DNA of 6,579 bases from Candidatus Segetimicrobium genomatis (GTDB lineage: Bacteria > Sysuimicrobiota > Sysuimicrobiia > Sysuimicrobiales > Segetimicrobiaceae). Both the position numbers and the translations under genes were made by a program. Location of the stretch: positions 1-6,579 of the forward strand of contig VBAO01000030.1 of NCBI GenBank assembly GCA_005883865.1, given 5' to 3'. Under the pieces are notes generated by a model. The model worked only from the letters and a program-made list of their open reading frames with translations, was not told where the DNA came from and made no database searches. Below, one piece after another: positions 1 to 5,926 of this stretch; position 1 is the first letter of the stretch; each line of letters starts with the position of its first letter.

Positions 1-1
1 G

Positions 2-142
2 CTGGTGGAGCAAAACCTCGCCCTCGCGCTGGCAGTGGCCGACCGGATTTACGTCCTGAACAAAGGGCGCGTCGTCTTCGCGGGACCTCCCGACGGCCTG
101 ACCGCCGCGGCGGACATCCGCGAGCAGTACCTCGGCGTGTAG
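2..142 (+). CDS. livF: Branched-chain amino-acid ABC transporter ATP-binding subunit (LivF type), C-terminal fragment
   Basis: The reading frame is open from the left edge and ends at TAG 140-142, giving the last 46 residues of a protein that starts outside the window. The visible part reads LVEQN, then an alanine/leucine-rich helix, ADRIYVLNKGRVVFAG, and a tail ending EQYLGV. This is the typical C-terminal end of LivF-family ATPases: the switch (H-loop) segment with VEQN, then the ADR-YVL-G-V--G strand-turn, then the short helix ending in YLG. LivF is one of two cytoplasmic ATPases that drive the high-affinity Liv uptake system for leucine, isoleucine, valine or related amides. Walker A, the signature motif and Walker B lie upstream of the window. 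The other liv genes would be expected to the left. Family assignment is firm; LivF rather than LivG is chosen from the VEQN and EQYLG wording. The actual substrate is unknown. Confidence 0.88.
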   Translation: MVEQNLALALAVADRIYVLNKGRVVFAGPPDGLTAAADIREQYLGV

Positions 143-201
143 GGCACCCCAACTCACGGCTACAAGCGATCGGGGCACAACAGGCTGTCCATACCGATCA
201 A

Positions 202-230
202 TTGTTCTAGAGGATTTCCCCTACCATAAT
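202..230 (+). promoter_or_regulatory. Candidate sigma70-type promoter for the COAP/post-COAP-1 pair
   Basis: TTGTTC at 202-207 (three of six bases match TTGACA) and CATAAT at 225-230 (five of six match TATAAT) are separated by exactly 17 bases, the optimal spacing. The stretch is AT-rich in a GC-rich window and lies upstream of a strong ribosome-binding site. Expected start of transcription is near base 237. A TATATT-like stretch at 248-253 and TATGAT at 272-277 are alternative -10 elements but lack a convincing -35 at the right distance. This is inference from consensus only. Confidence 0.42.
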
Positions 231-366
231 GCCCGAAGATCACCCTATATATTCTGGGGATCATCACTACATATGATGCCTGCGGGTGTCGCCCCACCCA
301 AGGCCGCTGTAGGGATCAGATGTTCGTTGCCCGGTCAATTCGCCGGAGACGGCCAACTCGAGATCT

Positions 367-374
367 GGAGGTGA
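367..374 (+). promoter_or_regulatory. Strong Shine-Dalgarno site for the COAP-like gene
   Basis: GGAGGTGA is a near-perfect complement of the 16S rRNA tail. Its GGAGG core ends six bases before the ATG at 378. It fixes that start and suggests the gene is well translated, more so than most other starts in this window. Confidence 0.8.
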
Positions 375-377
375 GCA

Positions 378-977
378 ATGCAGCAGATAGTTCAGCGCCG
401 TTGGGCTCTCGTCGCACTCAGCATGCTTGTAGTCGGGTTGGCGGGATGGCCGGTCCCCACCGGAGCTCAAATCTCGACCGGGACCATAACTTCGATCGTT
501 GCGGACGCAACCGGAACGGCGACCGGCACGCTCGGGTCGGGGATCACCACGGTGCTCGGGGGCACAGGAGATCTGGGGGGAACCCCCGGCGCGCTGGGGG
601 CATCGGCGCTCACGGGCCAAATCCCCGGGTTGCTCACCGGGGAAGTCCTCCATGCCGCGACGATCGGTGGCCCCGACCAGGTGGTCTCTGATGTCTCGAC
701 GGCGAACCTGGCTCTGGAGGTCGCCGGGACCACCATCGAGGCCGATCTCGTGACGGCCCTGGCCAGGTCGGCCCCGGGCGCCGCGGGCATCGGTTCCGCC
801 TCGGTCGTCAATCTCGTGATCGACGGAGCCCCCATCGCCGTCAGCGGAACCCCGAACCAGACGATCGCGATCATTGGAGGCTGGGTGGTGATCAACGAGG
901 TCATCATCGCATCCGCGGCAGCCGATGCGTCAACTGTAACCGGGCAGGCGAGCGCGGTCCAGGCGGCGGGACTGTGA
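378..977 (+). CDS. Secreted choice-of-anchor P (COAP)-like protein without a visible anchor
   Basis: The protein has 199 residues. The ATG at 378 follows a strong GGAGGTGA site. Residues 1-30 form a classical Sec signal peptide: a charged start with RR at 7-8, a hydrophobic core at 10-22, and likely cleavage after TGA (A30). Residues 34-80 are a low-complexity stretch rich in Gly, Thr and Ala. Residues 88-175 resemble the choice-of-anchor P domain: TANLAL (108-113), IEADLVTALA (120-129), VVNLVIDGAPI (143-153), GTPNQTI (157-163) and VVINE (170-174), the order in which COAP proteins carry their beta-strand motifs. The protein contains no cysteine, although family members I recall often have a pair. 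It ends about 25 residues after VVINE with no LPXTG, PEP-CTERM or membrane helix, so it may be freely secreted or held by a partner. The following gene probably belongs to the same transcript. Biochemical function is unknown; the family match is by eye and fairly confident. Confidence 0.7.
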   Translation: MQQIVQRRWALVALSMLVVGLAGWPVPTGAQISTGTITSIVADATGTATGTLGSGITTVLGGTGDLGGTPGALGASALTGQIPGLLTGEVLHAATIGGPDQVVSDVSTANLALEVAGTTIEADLVTALARSAPGAAGIGSASVVNLVIDGAPIAVSGTPNQTIAIIGGWVVINEVIIASAAADASTVTGQASAVQAAGL

Positions 978-998
978 TGATCATTTCGCGGGTAAGCT

Positions 999-1005
999 GG
1001 GGAAG
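999..1005 (+). promoter_or_regulatory. Ribosome-binding site favouring the internal start at 1010
   Basis: GGGGAAG lies four bases before the ATG at 1010 (GGGGA to ATG, six bases). It supports this start over the upstream in-frame GTG at 974 and ATG at 977, whose upstream sequence is GC-rich but has a poorer purine match. Initiation at 974 or 977 would overlap the preceding TGA (975-977) and use translational coupling, so it is not excluded. Confidence 0.5.
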
Positions 1006-1009
1006 CACG

Positions 1010-1693
1010 ATGCTTCGAGCAGCGAGGGTTCTCGGAGCCGCCATGCTCGCAGTAGCGCCGTTGTTGTTCACCGTACAACCCGGGGGTGCGCAGCCCGTCA
1101 CGTTCGCATGCCAACCGCCCTCGACGAATACGAACCCCCCGGGGGACTTCCTGACGGGCGGCGGCTTCATCCTCCTCCCCGGCGCCAATGGAAACTCAGT
1201 CCATGCGAACTTCGGCGTCGGCGGCGGATGCAAGCAAGGGGGAGACGGGCACGGGTTGTGGGGCCATCTGGAGTATATCGACCATGGCTCGATATTGACC
1301 GGGGGGGCGATGCTGAACGCTCACTGGACCATGATCACGGCGTACGCGGTTGATATATTTGGCGACTCCAGGGCCCGTTTCATCTGTGGCACGGCCACGA
1401 CGAATAGCCCGACCCCCCTTATCCCCTCCACGGTCAACTTCGCCGTGCGGGCCGCTGACGATAGCGGATCGGGCACCAGTGACAAATTCGACATCCAGCT
1501 GACGAACCCGACGTCTATTCCCATCGCAAACGCAGTCGTCTACACCACCTTCGGGACGGGGTCTCCTCCCCCGTTCCACCCGTTGGTTGGCGGCAACATC
1601 ATACTCCACAAGCCCAACCCGTCCACCATGGGGTCGATCAATAATGAATCGTGCCCTGCGTTCCCCGCGGTGCTCAATACTGGCACCAATTAG
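1010..1693 (+). CDS. Secreted post-COAP-1-domain-like protein
   Basis: From the ATG at 1010 the protein has 227 residues; starts at 974 (GTG) or 977 (ATG) would add 12 or 11. The 1010 start is preferred because it gives a compact signal peptide (R3, R6, hydrophobic core 8-22, likely cleavage after GGA at A27) and a GGGGAAG site. The mature part carries LTGGGFI (48-54), NFGVGGG (67-73), GHLEYIDH (85-92), an acidic DSGSGTSDKFDI segment (151-162) and GGNIILH (194-200). This set of motifs is known from domains found after choice-of-anchor P domains (post-COAP-1) in secreted bacterial proteins. Four cysteines (34, 74, 126, 215) could form two disulfides outside the cell. There is no C-terminal membrane helix or sorting signal. 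The gene lies 32 bases downstream of a COAP-like gene, or overlaps it if a longer start is used, so the two are probably co-expressed and may interact. Codon and base use are lower in G+C (33/60 in 1321-1380). Molecular function is unknown. Confidence 0.68.
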   Translation: MLRAARVLGAAMLAVAPLLFTVQPGGAQPVTFACQPPSTNTNPPGDFLTGGGFILLPGANGNSVHANFGVGGGCKQGGDGHGLWGHLEYIDHGSILTGGAMLNAHWTMITAYAVDIFGDSRARFICGTATTNSPTPLIPSTVNFAVRAADDSGSGTSDKFDIQLTNPTSIPIANAVVYTTFGTGSPPPFHPLVGGNIILHKPNPSTMGSINNESCPAFPAVLNTGTN

Positions 1694-1774
1694 CCGCTTG
1701 CGCAACCAGCATCCATAGCTGCTCCGGGGGTGGTCGTCGCGCTCGCCTCGGGGCACCGGGCCGCTAAGTTTAAG
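1694..1774. other. Convergent intergenic gap between the secreted pair and cofE
   Basis: These 81 bases separate genes that run towards each other. I see only weak dyads (CAGC/GCTG around 1709-1723) and no GC-rich stem followed by a U-tract on either strand, so termination here is either Rho-dependent or by a structure I cannot recognise. Confidence 0.4.
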
Positions 1775-2536
1775 CTACCTGAATAGATCGCGCGCAGGGT
1801 CCCGCAGCAACTGGGCGGCCCCGCCGGGCCCCTCTTTGACGGGCACCCCCCGGATCAGCACCGCGGGGGTGCCTTCGTCGCATTGGCCCTGGAGGAGGGT
1901 GGCGGCCGCGGCGAGTTCGTCCGCGACGGCCTCGACCGACGTTCGCAGCGTATAGCCGTAGCGGTCGGGGCGCCCCACCAAACTCACAAGCGGTTCCAGC
2001 CCCGCGGCGCCGATGCAGGTGCCCACCGCCCCTTCCCGGTGCGGGCGGCCGTGGCTGTCGTTGATGATCACCGCGACCGGCGTTTCGAACGCGGCGCCCA
2101 GCGCCGCCGAGATCGCGCGGGCCGACGCATCAGGGTCCCGAGGCAGCAGGCAGACGACGTCCGGCCCGAGCCCGACGTTGCTGTGGTCCACCCCGGCGTT
2201 CGCGCAGATGAACCCGAGCCGGTGCTCGGTGATCAGCACCTCCGCGTGGACGCGGACCACCTGGGTGGACTCACGGAGAATGACCTCGACGAGCCGCGGA
2301 TCCTTGCCGGTTTCGCCGGCGAGCCGGTGTGCCTCCGCCCGCGGCGTGACCTCCGCGAGGTCGACGACGCTCCCTTCGGCTTTGCTGACGACCTTTTGCG
2401 CGACGACCAGGATGTCGCCCACGGACGGCCGGATCTCCGCGGCGTGGAGCGCCCGCACCAGCAGGTCGGGGAGCGCCATGCCGGGGCGGACATCGGGGAT
2501 CCCCGGGATGGCGATAATGGTCGCTGAGGACATCAT
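1775..2536 (-). CDS. cofE: Coenzyme F420-0:L-glutamate ligase (CofE family)
   Basis: A 253-residue cytoplasmic enzyme that adds L-glutamate to F420-0, and usually further glutamates, in a GTP- and metal-dependent reaction late in F420 synthesis. Family motifs in order: GDILVVAQKVVSKAEG (40-55), LGFICANAGVDHSN (107-120), LLPRDPDASA (130-139), INDSHGRPHREG (158-169), IGAAGL (175-180), and DRYGYTLR followed by VADELAAAATLLQGQ-DEG near the C-terminus. D117 and D160 occupy positions expected for metal ligands in archaeal CofE. The length fits the stand-alone bacterial or archaeal enzyme; the C-terminal reductase-like domain of actinobacterial FbiB is absent. Start: ATG at 2536 with a second ATG at 2533; neither has a clear Shine-Dalgarno site. 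It is the last visible gene of the minus-strand run, 57 bases after the Fgd-like oxidoreductase, so cofactor maturation is placed with likely cofactor users. Other F420 genes (cofC, cofD, cofG/H) are not in view. Confidence 0.92.
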   Translation of the reverse strand: MMSSATIIAIPGIPDVRPGMALPDLLVRALHAAEIRPSVGDILVVAQKVVSKAEGSVVDLAEVTPRAEAHRLAGETGKDPRLVEVILRESTQVVRVHAEVLITEHRLGFICANAGVDHSNVGLGPDVVCLLPRDPDASARAISAALGAAFETPVAVIINDSHGRPHREGAVGTCIGAAGLEPLVSLVGRPDRYGYTLRTSVEAVADELAAAATLLQGQCDEGTPAVLIRGVPVKEGPGGAAQLLRDPARDLFR

Positions 2537-2593
2537 CGGGGTGCCGGCGTCGCCGTCGATTCGACTATGCCATGCGCAAAGTGTAGCCCCGGT

Positions 2594-3586
2594 TCACGCA
2601 TCAGGCGCAAGCCGGCGAAGCGCGGGAAGCACGTCCTTTCCGAGGACCTCGATCGTGGCGTTCTGGTTGACCGACGTGACCTGGAGCGTGACGATGTCCG
2701 CCCCGACCTCGACCAACGGCCGGTAAATTTCGACCAGCTCCGCCGGGGTACGGGCCCATGCGTACTTCCCGATGATCTCGCGCCGGTCCATCGCGTCGGC
2801 CCTCGCCCGGAGCACGGACGGATCGACCTCGTCGAGCCGGCCTTCCACCCGCAGCCCTCGCCAGGCCGCGAGCGCCCGCCACGCTTCGTCCTCGTCTCGG
2901 GCCAGGATCGACCACCGCTGCGCGACGACCGTCGGCCTGGGCCGGTCCGCCTCGCGCGCCGCCTGCGAAAAGGGATCGATGACCTGCGCTCGCGCTTCGG
3001 CCGGAACCTTCACGCTGACGATCAGCCCGTCAGCGAGCCGGCCGGCCAGCGCGGCGGACTGCGCTCCGCCCGCCGACATCCAGATCGGGACGCGGCTCAG
3101 GGGCGGGCTGTAGAGCTTGGCCTTTCGCGTCCGATAATACTCTCCTGAGAAATCGACCTTCTCGCCATCCAGCAAACCCCGCATGATCGCGATGGCCTCC
3201 ACCATGCGGTCGCGCCGTTCCTTGTGGCCCGGGAACTCCCATCCGAGCGGCCGCTCGTTGATCCCCTCGCCGGTGCCGACGCCGAGGGCGAACCGGCCGC
3301 CGGACAGCCGGTCGACGGTGGCCGCCGCCTGCGCGATCAATCCCGGATGGTAGCGGAACAGAGGGCAGGTGACTTCGGTGGCGATCCGCGCGCGTCGGGT
3401 GCGGGTGGCGAGCGCGCCGAGCCAGCTCCAGGCAAACGCCGAGGCCGCGGCGTCGTCCACCCACGGATGGAAGTGATCTGAGACCGTCACGGCGTCAAAC
3501 CCTACCGCCTCTGCCTGCACGGCATGCTCGAGCAGCAGCTCGGGCTGGAACTGTTCGGTGCCGCAGAAATAGGCGAACTCAGGCAT
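2594..3586 (-). CDS. LLM-class F420-dependent oxidoreductase, glucose-6-phosphate dehydrogenase (Fgd)-like
   Basis: A 330-residue cytoplasmic TIM-barrel protein of the luciferase-like monooxygenase superfamily, expected to move a hydride between a substrate and F420. SDHFHPW (36-42), FRYHP-LIAQA-AT (77-90) and LGVGTGEGINE (101-111) closely follow the Fgd group. By hand alignment, D37, H38, W42 and E107 correspond to D39, the catalytic H40, W44 and E109 of mycobacterial FGD1, a constant offset of two. K193 and K274 fall where that enzyme has phosphate-contacting lysines, but this is from memory and less sure. Start: ATG 3586, preceded at nine bases by GGGGGGA; the frame stays open to 3745 but that extension overlaps the upstream gene and is not protein-like. 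The gene lies 40 bases behind a second LLM gene and 57 bases before cofE. It might be a true Fgd supplying reduced F420, or a relative acting on another alcohol; the sequence does not decide. Confidence 0.88.
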   Translation of the reverse strand: MPEFAYFCGTEQFQPELLLEHAVQAEAVGFDAVTVSDHFHPWVDDAAASAFAWSWLGALATRTRRARIATEVTCPLFRYHPGLIAQAAATVDRLSGGRFALGVGTGEGINERPLGWEFPGHKERRDRMVEAIAIMRGLLDGEKVDFSGEYYRTRKAKLYSPPLSRVPIWMSAGGAQSAALAGRLADGLIVSVKVPAEARAQVIDPFSQAAREADRPRPTVVAQRWSILARDEDEAWRALAAWRGLRVEGRLDEVDPSVLRARADAMDRREIIGKYAWARTPAELVEIYRPLVEVGADIVTLQVTSVNQNATIEVLGKDVLPALRRLAPDA

Positions 3587-3595
3587 GATCCCCCG

Positions 3596-3602
3596 TCCCC
3601 CC
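3596..3602 (-). promoter_or_regulatory. Ribosome-binding site of the Fgd-like gene
   Basis: On the minus strand GGGGGGA lies nine bases before the ATG at 3586, and a second G-run (GGGGGAT) lies almost against the start codon. This G-rich pair in the 40-base gap decides the start at 3586 over the open upstream frame. Confidence 0.55.
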
Positions 3603-3626
3603 GACCATCGCGGCCTGGACGTCCAC

Positions 3627-4640
3627 CTAGCGGGCCGCGGCTCCGCTGTGGGCGAACTCGCGGCCGGCATCGATGACGCGCCGCACCTCCGGCTCGGCCG
3701 TCGTAACCGGCTGGAGGATCGGCAGCTGCACGCCGGCCTCCGCATACGCCCCGAGCCGGGCGATCACGTCATCCGCGGTGCCGGCCAGCGCGAACTCGTC
3801 GAGGAGGGCGTCGGAGACTTCGCGGCTTGCGGCCTCGAGGTCGCCGCGCCAGAACGGCTCGCCGATGCTCTGCTTGACCTGGGGGTCCACGCCGCTCTCG
3901 CGCAGCACGCCCTCGTCGATCACGGCGAACTGGTAGATGACGAACGGGTCACGGCGCATCGCCGCGCGCGCCGCGGCGCGATCCTCAGACACCGCGCAGA
4001 GGACATAGGCGGCCGCATCCACCGCCCCCGGGGCGCGGCCGGCGGCGGACGCCGCGGCCCGGACGGCCCCGATCAGCCGGCGGCACGACGCCGGCGACTC
4101 CAGCGCGCGCGCCACGTAGCCGTCGCACAATTGGCCCGCGATCCGCAGCATCGCGGGGCCCCATCCGGCGAGGTAAACGGGAACGGGATGCGCGGGCCGG
4201 ACGCTGAGCGCGGCGTTCCGCAGCGAGAAACTTCTGCCGGCGGAGGTCACCTTTTCGCCCTGCCAGAGCCTCCGAATGAGGGCGATCCCTTCGCGCATCG
4301 CGGCGATCGGACGGTCGTGCGCGATGCCCTGCTCATCCAGCCGTCCCGGATAGCCCGTCCCGAATCCGAGCACCGCCCGCCCGCCGCTGAGCTCATCCAG
4401 GGTCGCGAGCGAGGATGCCACGAGCACGGGATGCCGGGTATAGGGGTTGATGCACCCCGTCGCGAGGCCGAGGCGGCGCGTGCCGGCCGCCATCGCCGTG
4501 AGGTAGGACAGGGCGTCCCGGTTCCAGTAGGCTTCATGCACCCAGCACGACTCGAATCCCTGCGCCTCCGCGTACCGGGCGTATTCTACCGCCTGCCGCA
4601 CCGGGAGGTTGCCGCCCAGCCCGAACGCGACGCGGGTCAC
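3627..4640 (-). CDS. LLM-class F420-dependent oxidoreductase, Mer-like subgroup
   Basis: A 337-residue TIM-barrel protein of the luciferase-like superfamily. Motifs in order: GFESCWVHE (28-36) where flavin or F420 LLM proteins have their first active-site strand, a threonine/glycine strand ending NPYTRHP (65-71), LATLDELSGGR (78-88) and VLGFGTGYPGR (90-100). These wordings are typical of relatives of methylenetetrahydromethanopterin reductase (Mer) and of F420-dependent LLM enzymes; FMN-using LLM monooxygenases are more distant but not excluded. Substrate unknown. Start: GTG at 4640, whose last three bases with the next A form the TGA stop of the preceding M16 gene (GTGA, 4640-4637). There is no purine-rich Shine-Dalgarno site before it, so translation probably depends on ribosomes ending the M16 gene. 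It belongs to a different subgroup from the next gene downstream, so the pair is not a recent tandem duplication. Confidence 0.87.
   Translation of the reverse strand: MTRVAFGLGGNLPVRQAVEYARYAEAQGFESCWVHEAYWNRDALSYLTAMAAGTRRLGLATGCINPYTRHPVLVASSLATLDELSGGRAVLGFGTGYPGRLDEQGIAHDRPIAAMREGIALIRRLWQGEKVTSAGRSFSLRNAALSVRPAHPVPVYLAGWGPAMLRIAGQLCDGYVARALESPASCRRLIGAVRAAASAAGRAPGAVDAAAYVLCAVSEDRAAARAAMRRDPFVIYQFAVIDEGVLRESGVDPQVKQSIGEPFWRGDLEAASREVSDALLDEFALAGTADDVIARLGAYAEAGVQLPILQPVTTAEPEVRRVIDAGREFAHSGAAAR
4637..4640 (-). promoter_or_regulatory. GTGA stop/start overlap coupling an M16 gene to an LLM oxidoreductase
   Basis: The minus-strand bases GTGA hold both the GTG start of the Mer-like oxidoreductase (4640-4638) and the TGA stop of the M16 subunit (4639-4637). 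With no independent Shine-Dalgarno site visible, the arrangement points to translational coupling and a shared transcript. Confidence 0.7.
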
Positions 4641-5926
4641 GCAGGGACGGCCGTCGCTACGGTGTAGCCGTCGAGGTTGAAGTAGCGGGAGGCTGCCGCG
4701 CCGATGGCCTCGGGCGTGATGCCCCGGATCAGCGCGGGGTACCGGAGCAGGTAGTCGAGGCCCAGATCGAACAGCTCGATTTCCAGGAGGGCCTGCGCGA
4801 TCCCCGCATCGGTCTCCAGCCGCACGGCCAGCGACCCGACCAGATAGTCTTGCGCGTCCCGGAGCTCTCCACCCCGAACCGGCTCGCGCTGCAACCCGCG
4901 GATCTCGCGGACGATCCCCTCGACCGCGCGCTCGACGTTCCGGGGGCTGACCCCGGCATGCACCGCCCACGGGCCGGCCAGGAATCCGGCCTGGGCCTGG
5001 CTGTAGACGTAGTACGCCAGCCCCTCCTCATCGCGGACCGAGGCGCCCAGCCGCCCCATGAGCCCGAGCCGGCCGAGGATGAGGTCGGCCATCATGGCGG
5101 AGTAGAAGTCCGGGCTCAGCCGGCTGAATCCCGGGACCCCCAGGACGATGTCCGCCTGAGCCTTTCCGGGGATCGCGACCGCTTTGCGCTGGACCGAAGA
5201 GGCCGGCCGGACGGGCGGGGGCACGACCGCCTCCACCGCAGCCTGGGGCCGCCACCCGTCCCACAAGGTCCTGAGCCGCTCCAGGATCCCTGCAGGAACA
5301 ACATCCCCGACGACCGCAACGGCGAACCCGTCGGGCCGGTAGTAGCGGCGGTGAAACGCCACCAAGTCGTCGCGCGTGACCGCGGCGATCGAGGCCTCCT
5401 CGCCCTCGGGGGTCCGATGGTGGGGATGCCTCGGCGGGTAGGTCACCTCGCGGAACGCCTTCTCGGCGGCGGTCCGGGTGTCGAGCCGGCCTTCCCGAAT
5501 CCCGGTGATGATCCTCCCGCGCTGCTTTTCGATCTCCTCGGGAGGAAACACCGGGCGGAGGATGACCTCGGCGGCGAGCCCGAGGATCTGCTCGACGTCC
5601 TCCGCAAGACACCGTGCGGACACCGCGACCCCTTCCAGATCGCCGCGGACGCTCAGGCTGGCCCCAAGCGAGTCGAGCACCAGGGCCAGCCCCTGTGAGG
5701 TGTACGCCGCCGTCCCTCGGGTGAGCATCGAGGCCGTGAAGAGCCCGAGGCCCTCTCTCCCCTCCGGGTCGTGCATCGCTCCCGCACGGAGGTAGCCGAG
5801 AATGGTCACCGCCGGATTGGCGTGCTTCTCCCGGATCAGGGCGACCGCTCCATGGCCGAGGGGCTCGCGGAGCACCGCCCCGGGGGTGATCGGGAGGGCC
5901 AACCCACGCACCACAGGGTTACTCAT
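4637..5926 (-). CDS. M16-family peptidase-like subunit lacking the zinc motif (R/Y subunit)
   Basis: A 429-residue protein with the two-domain pitrilysin/mitochondrial processing peptidase fold of M16B. The N-terminal domain shows the usual VTILGYLRAG strand (40-49) and EGREGLGLFTASMLTRGT (55-72), but the site where active members have HxxEH reads LFTAS (62-66), so zinc cannot be bound and this subunit should be inactive alone. RYYRPDGFAVAVVGDV (194-209) marks the end of the first domain. The C-terminal domain carries VRDEEGLAYYVYS (297-309) with R298 and Y305, the substrate-binding Arg/Tyr pair of M16 enzymes. The start ATG at 5926 overlaps the end of the upstream M16 gene by eight bases; a GAGG lies nine bases before it. 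No signal peptide is evident. By analogy with two-gene bacterial M16B enzymes it should pair with the upstream gene product to form the active peptidase. Natural substrates are unknown. Confidence 0.9.
   Translation of the reverse strand: MSNPVVRGLALPITPGAVLREPLGHGAVALIREKHANPAVTILGYLRAGAMHDPEGREGLGLFTASMLTRGTAAYTSQGLALVLDSLGASLSVRGDLEGVAVSARCLAEDVEQILGLAAEVILRPVFPPEEIEKQRGRIITGIREGRLDTRTAAEKAFREVTYPPRHPHHRTPEGEEASIAAVTRDDLVAFHRRYYRPDGFAVAVVGDVVPAGILERLRTLWDGWRPQAAVEAVVPPPVRPASSVQRKAVAIPGKAQADIVLGVPGFSRLSPDFYSAMMADLILGRLGLMGRLGASVRDEEGLAYYVYSQAQAGFLAGPWAVHAGVSPRNVERAVEGIVREIRGLQREPVRGGELRDAQDYLVGSLAVRLETDAGIAQALLEIELFDLGLDYLLRYPALIRGITPEAIGAAASRYFNLDGYTVATAVPA
5919..5926 (-). promoter_or_regulatory. 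Eight-base overlap between the two M16 genes
   Basis: On the minus strand ATGAGTAA contains the ATG of the downstream M16 subunit (5926-5924) and the TAA stop of the upstream one (5921-5919). This is expected of subunits made in equal amounts and coupled in translation. Confidence 0.75.

Larger units (their letters stand above)
143..377 (+). other. AT-richer intergenic leader between livF and the secreted pair
   Basis: This 235-base gap holds no supported gene. Bases 181-240 are 27/60 G+C and 241-300 are 32/60, well below the genes on the right of the window. It contains a candidate promoter (202-230) and a strong ribosome-binding site (367-374). Three small dyads are visible: GATC-centred arms 238-244/256-262 with one mismatch; CATCA/TGATG at 262-266/274-278; and GGGTG/CACCC at 284-288/295-299. 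If transcription starts near base 237 the messenger has a leader of about 140 bases containing these dyads. No U-tract terminator for livF is obvious, so read-through from livF cannot be excluded. Confidence 0.5.

Noticed and set aside
971..1012. Frameshift or programmed slippage joining the COAP and post-COAP-1 genes into one protein
   Set aside because: The second gene has its own signal peptide and ribosome-binding site. A fusion would bury a hydrophobic export signal in the middle of a secreted protein. No slippery heptamer with a downstream structure was seen at the junction.
1694..1774. Bidirectional intrinsic terminator between the convergent genes
   Set aside because: Only short imperfect dyads are present, with no strong stem and no T-run on either strand.
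1883..2527. 214-codon open frame on the + strand opposite cofE
   Set aside because: Antisense shadow; arginine- and aspartate-rich with no family features, while the opposite strand encodes a clear CofE.
3587..3745. N-terminal extension of the Fgd-like gene to 3745
   Set aside because: It would overlap the preceding gene by over 100 bases and gives an Arg/Ser/Pro-rich stretch unlike the family. Fgd-type proteins start shortly before the first barrel strand, which matches ATG 3586.
3585..4667. 360-codon open frame on the + strand opposite the Mer-like gene
   Set aside because: It mirrors the minus-strand gene, is rich in Arg, Gly, Pro and His as expected from antisense GC-rich codons, and has no recognisable domain. 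The minus-strand frame has clear LLM motifs.
4641..4970. N-terminal extension of the Mer-like gene into the M16 gene
   Set aside because: The residues are Arg/Ala/Gly-rich antipattern sequence from a different frame of the M16 gene; family alignment starts at the GTG at 4640.
4850..5698. 282-codon open frame on the + strand opposite the M16 gene
   Set aside because: Antisense shadow of the M16 subunit: low-complexity composition and no motif or ribosome-binding site.
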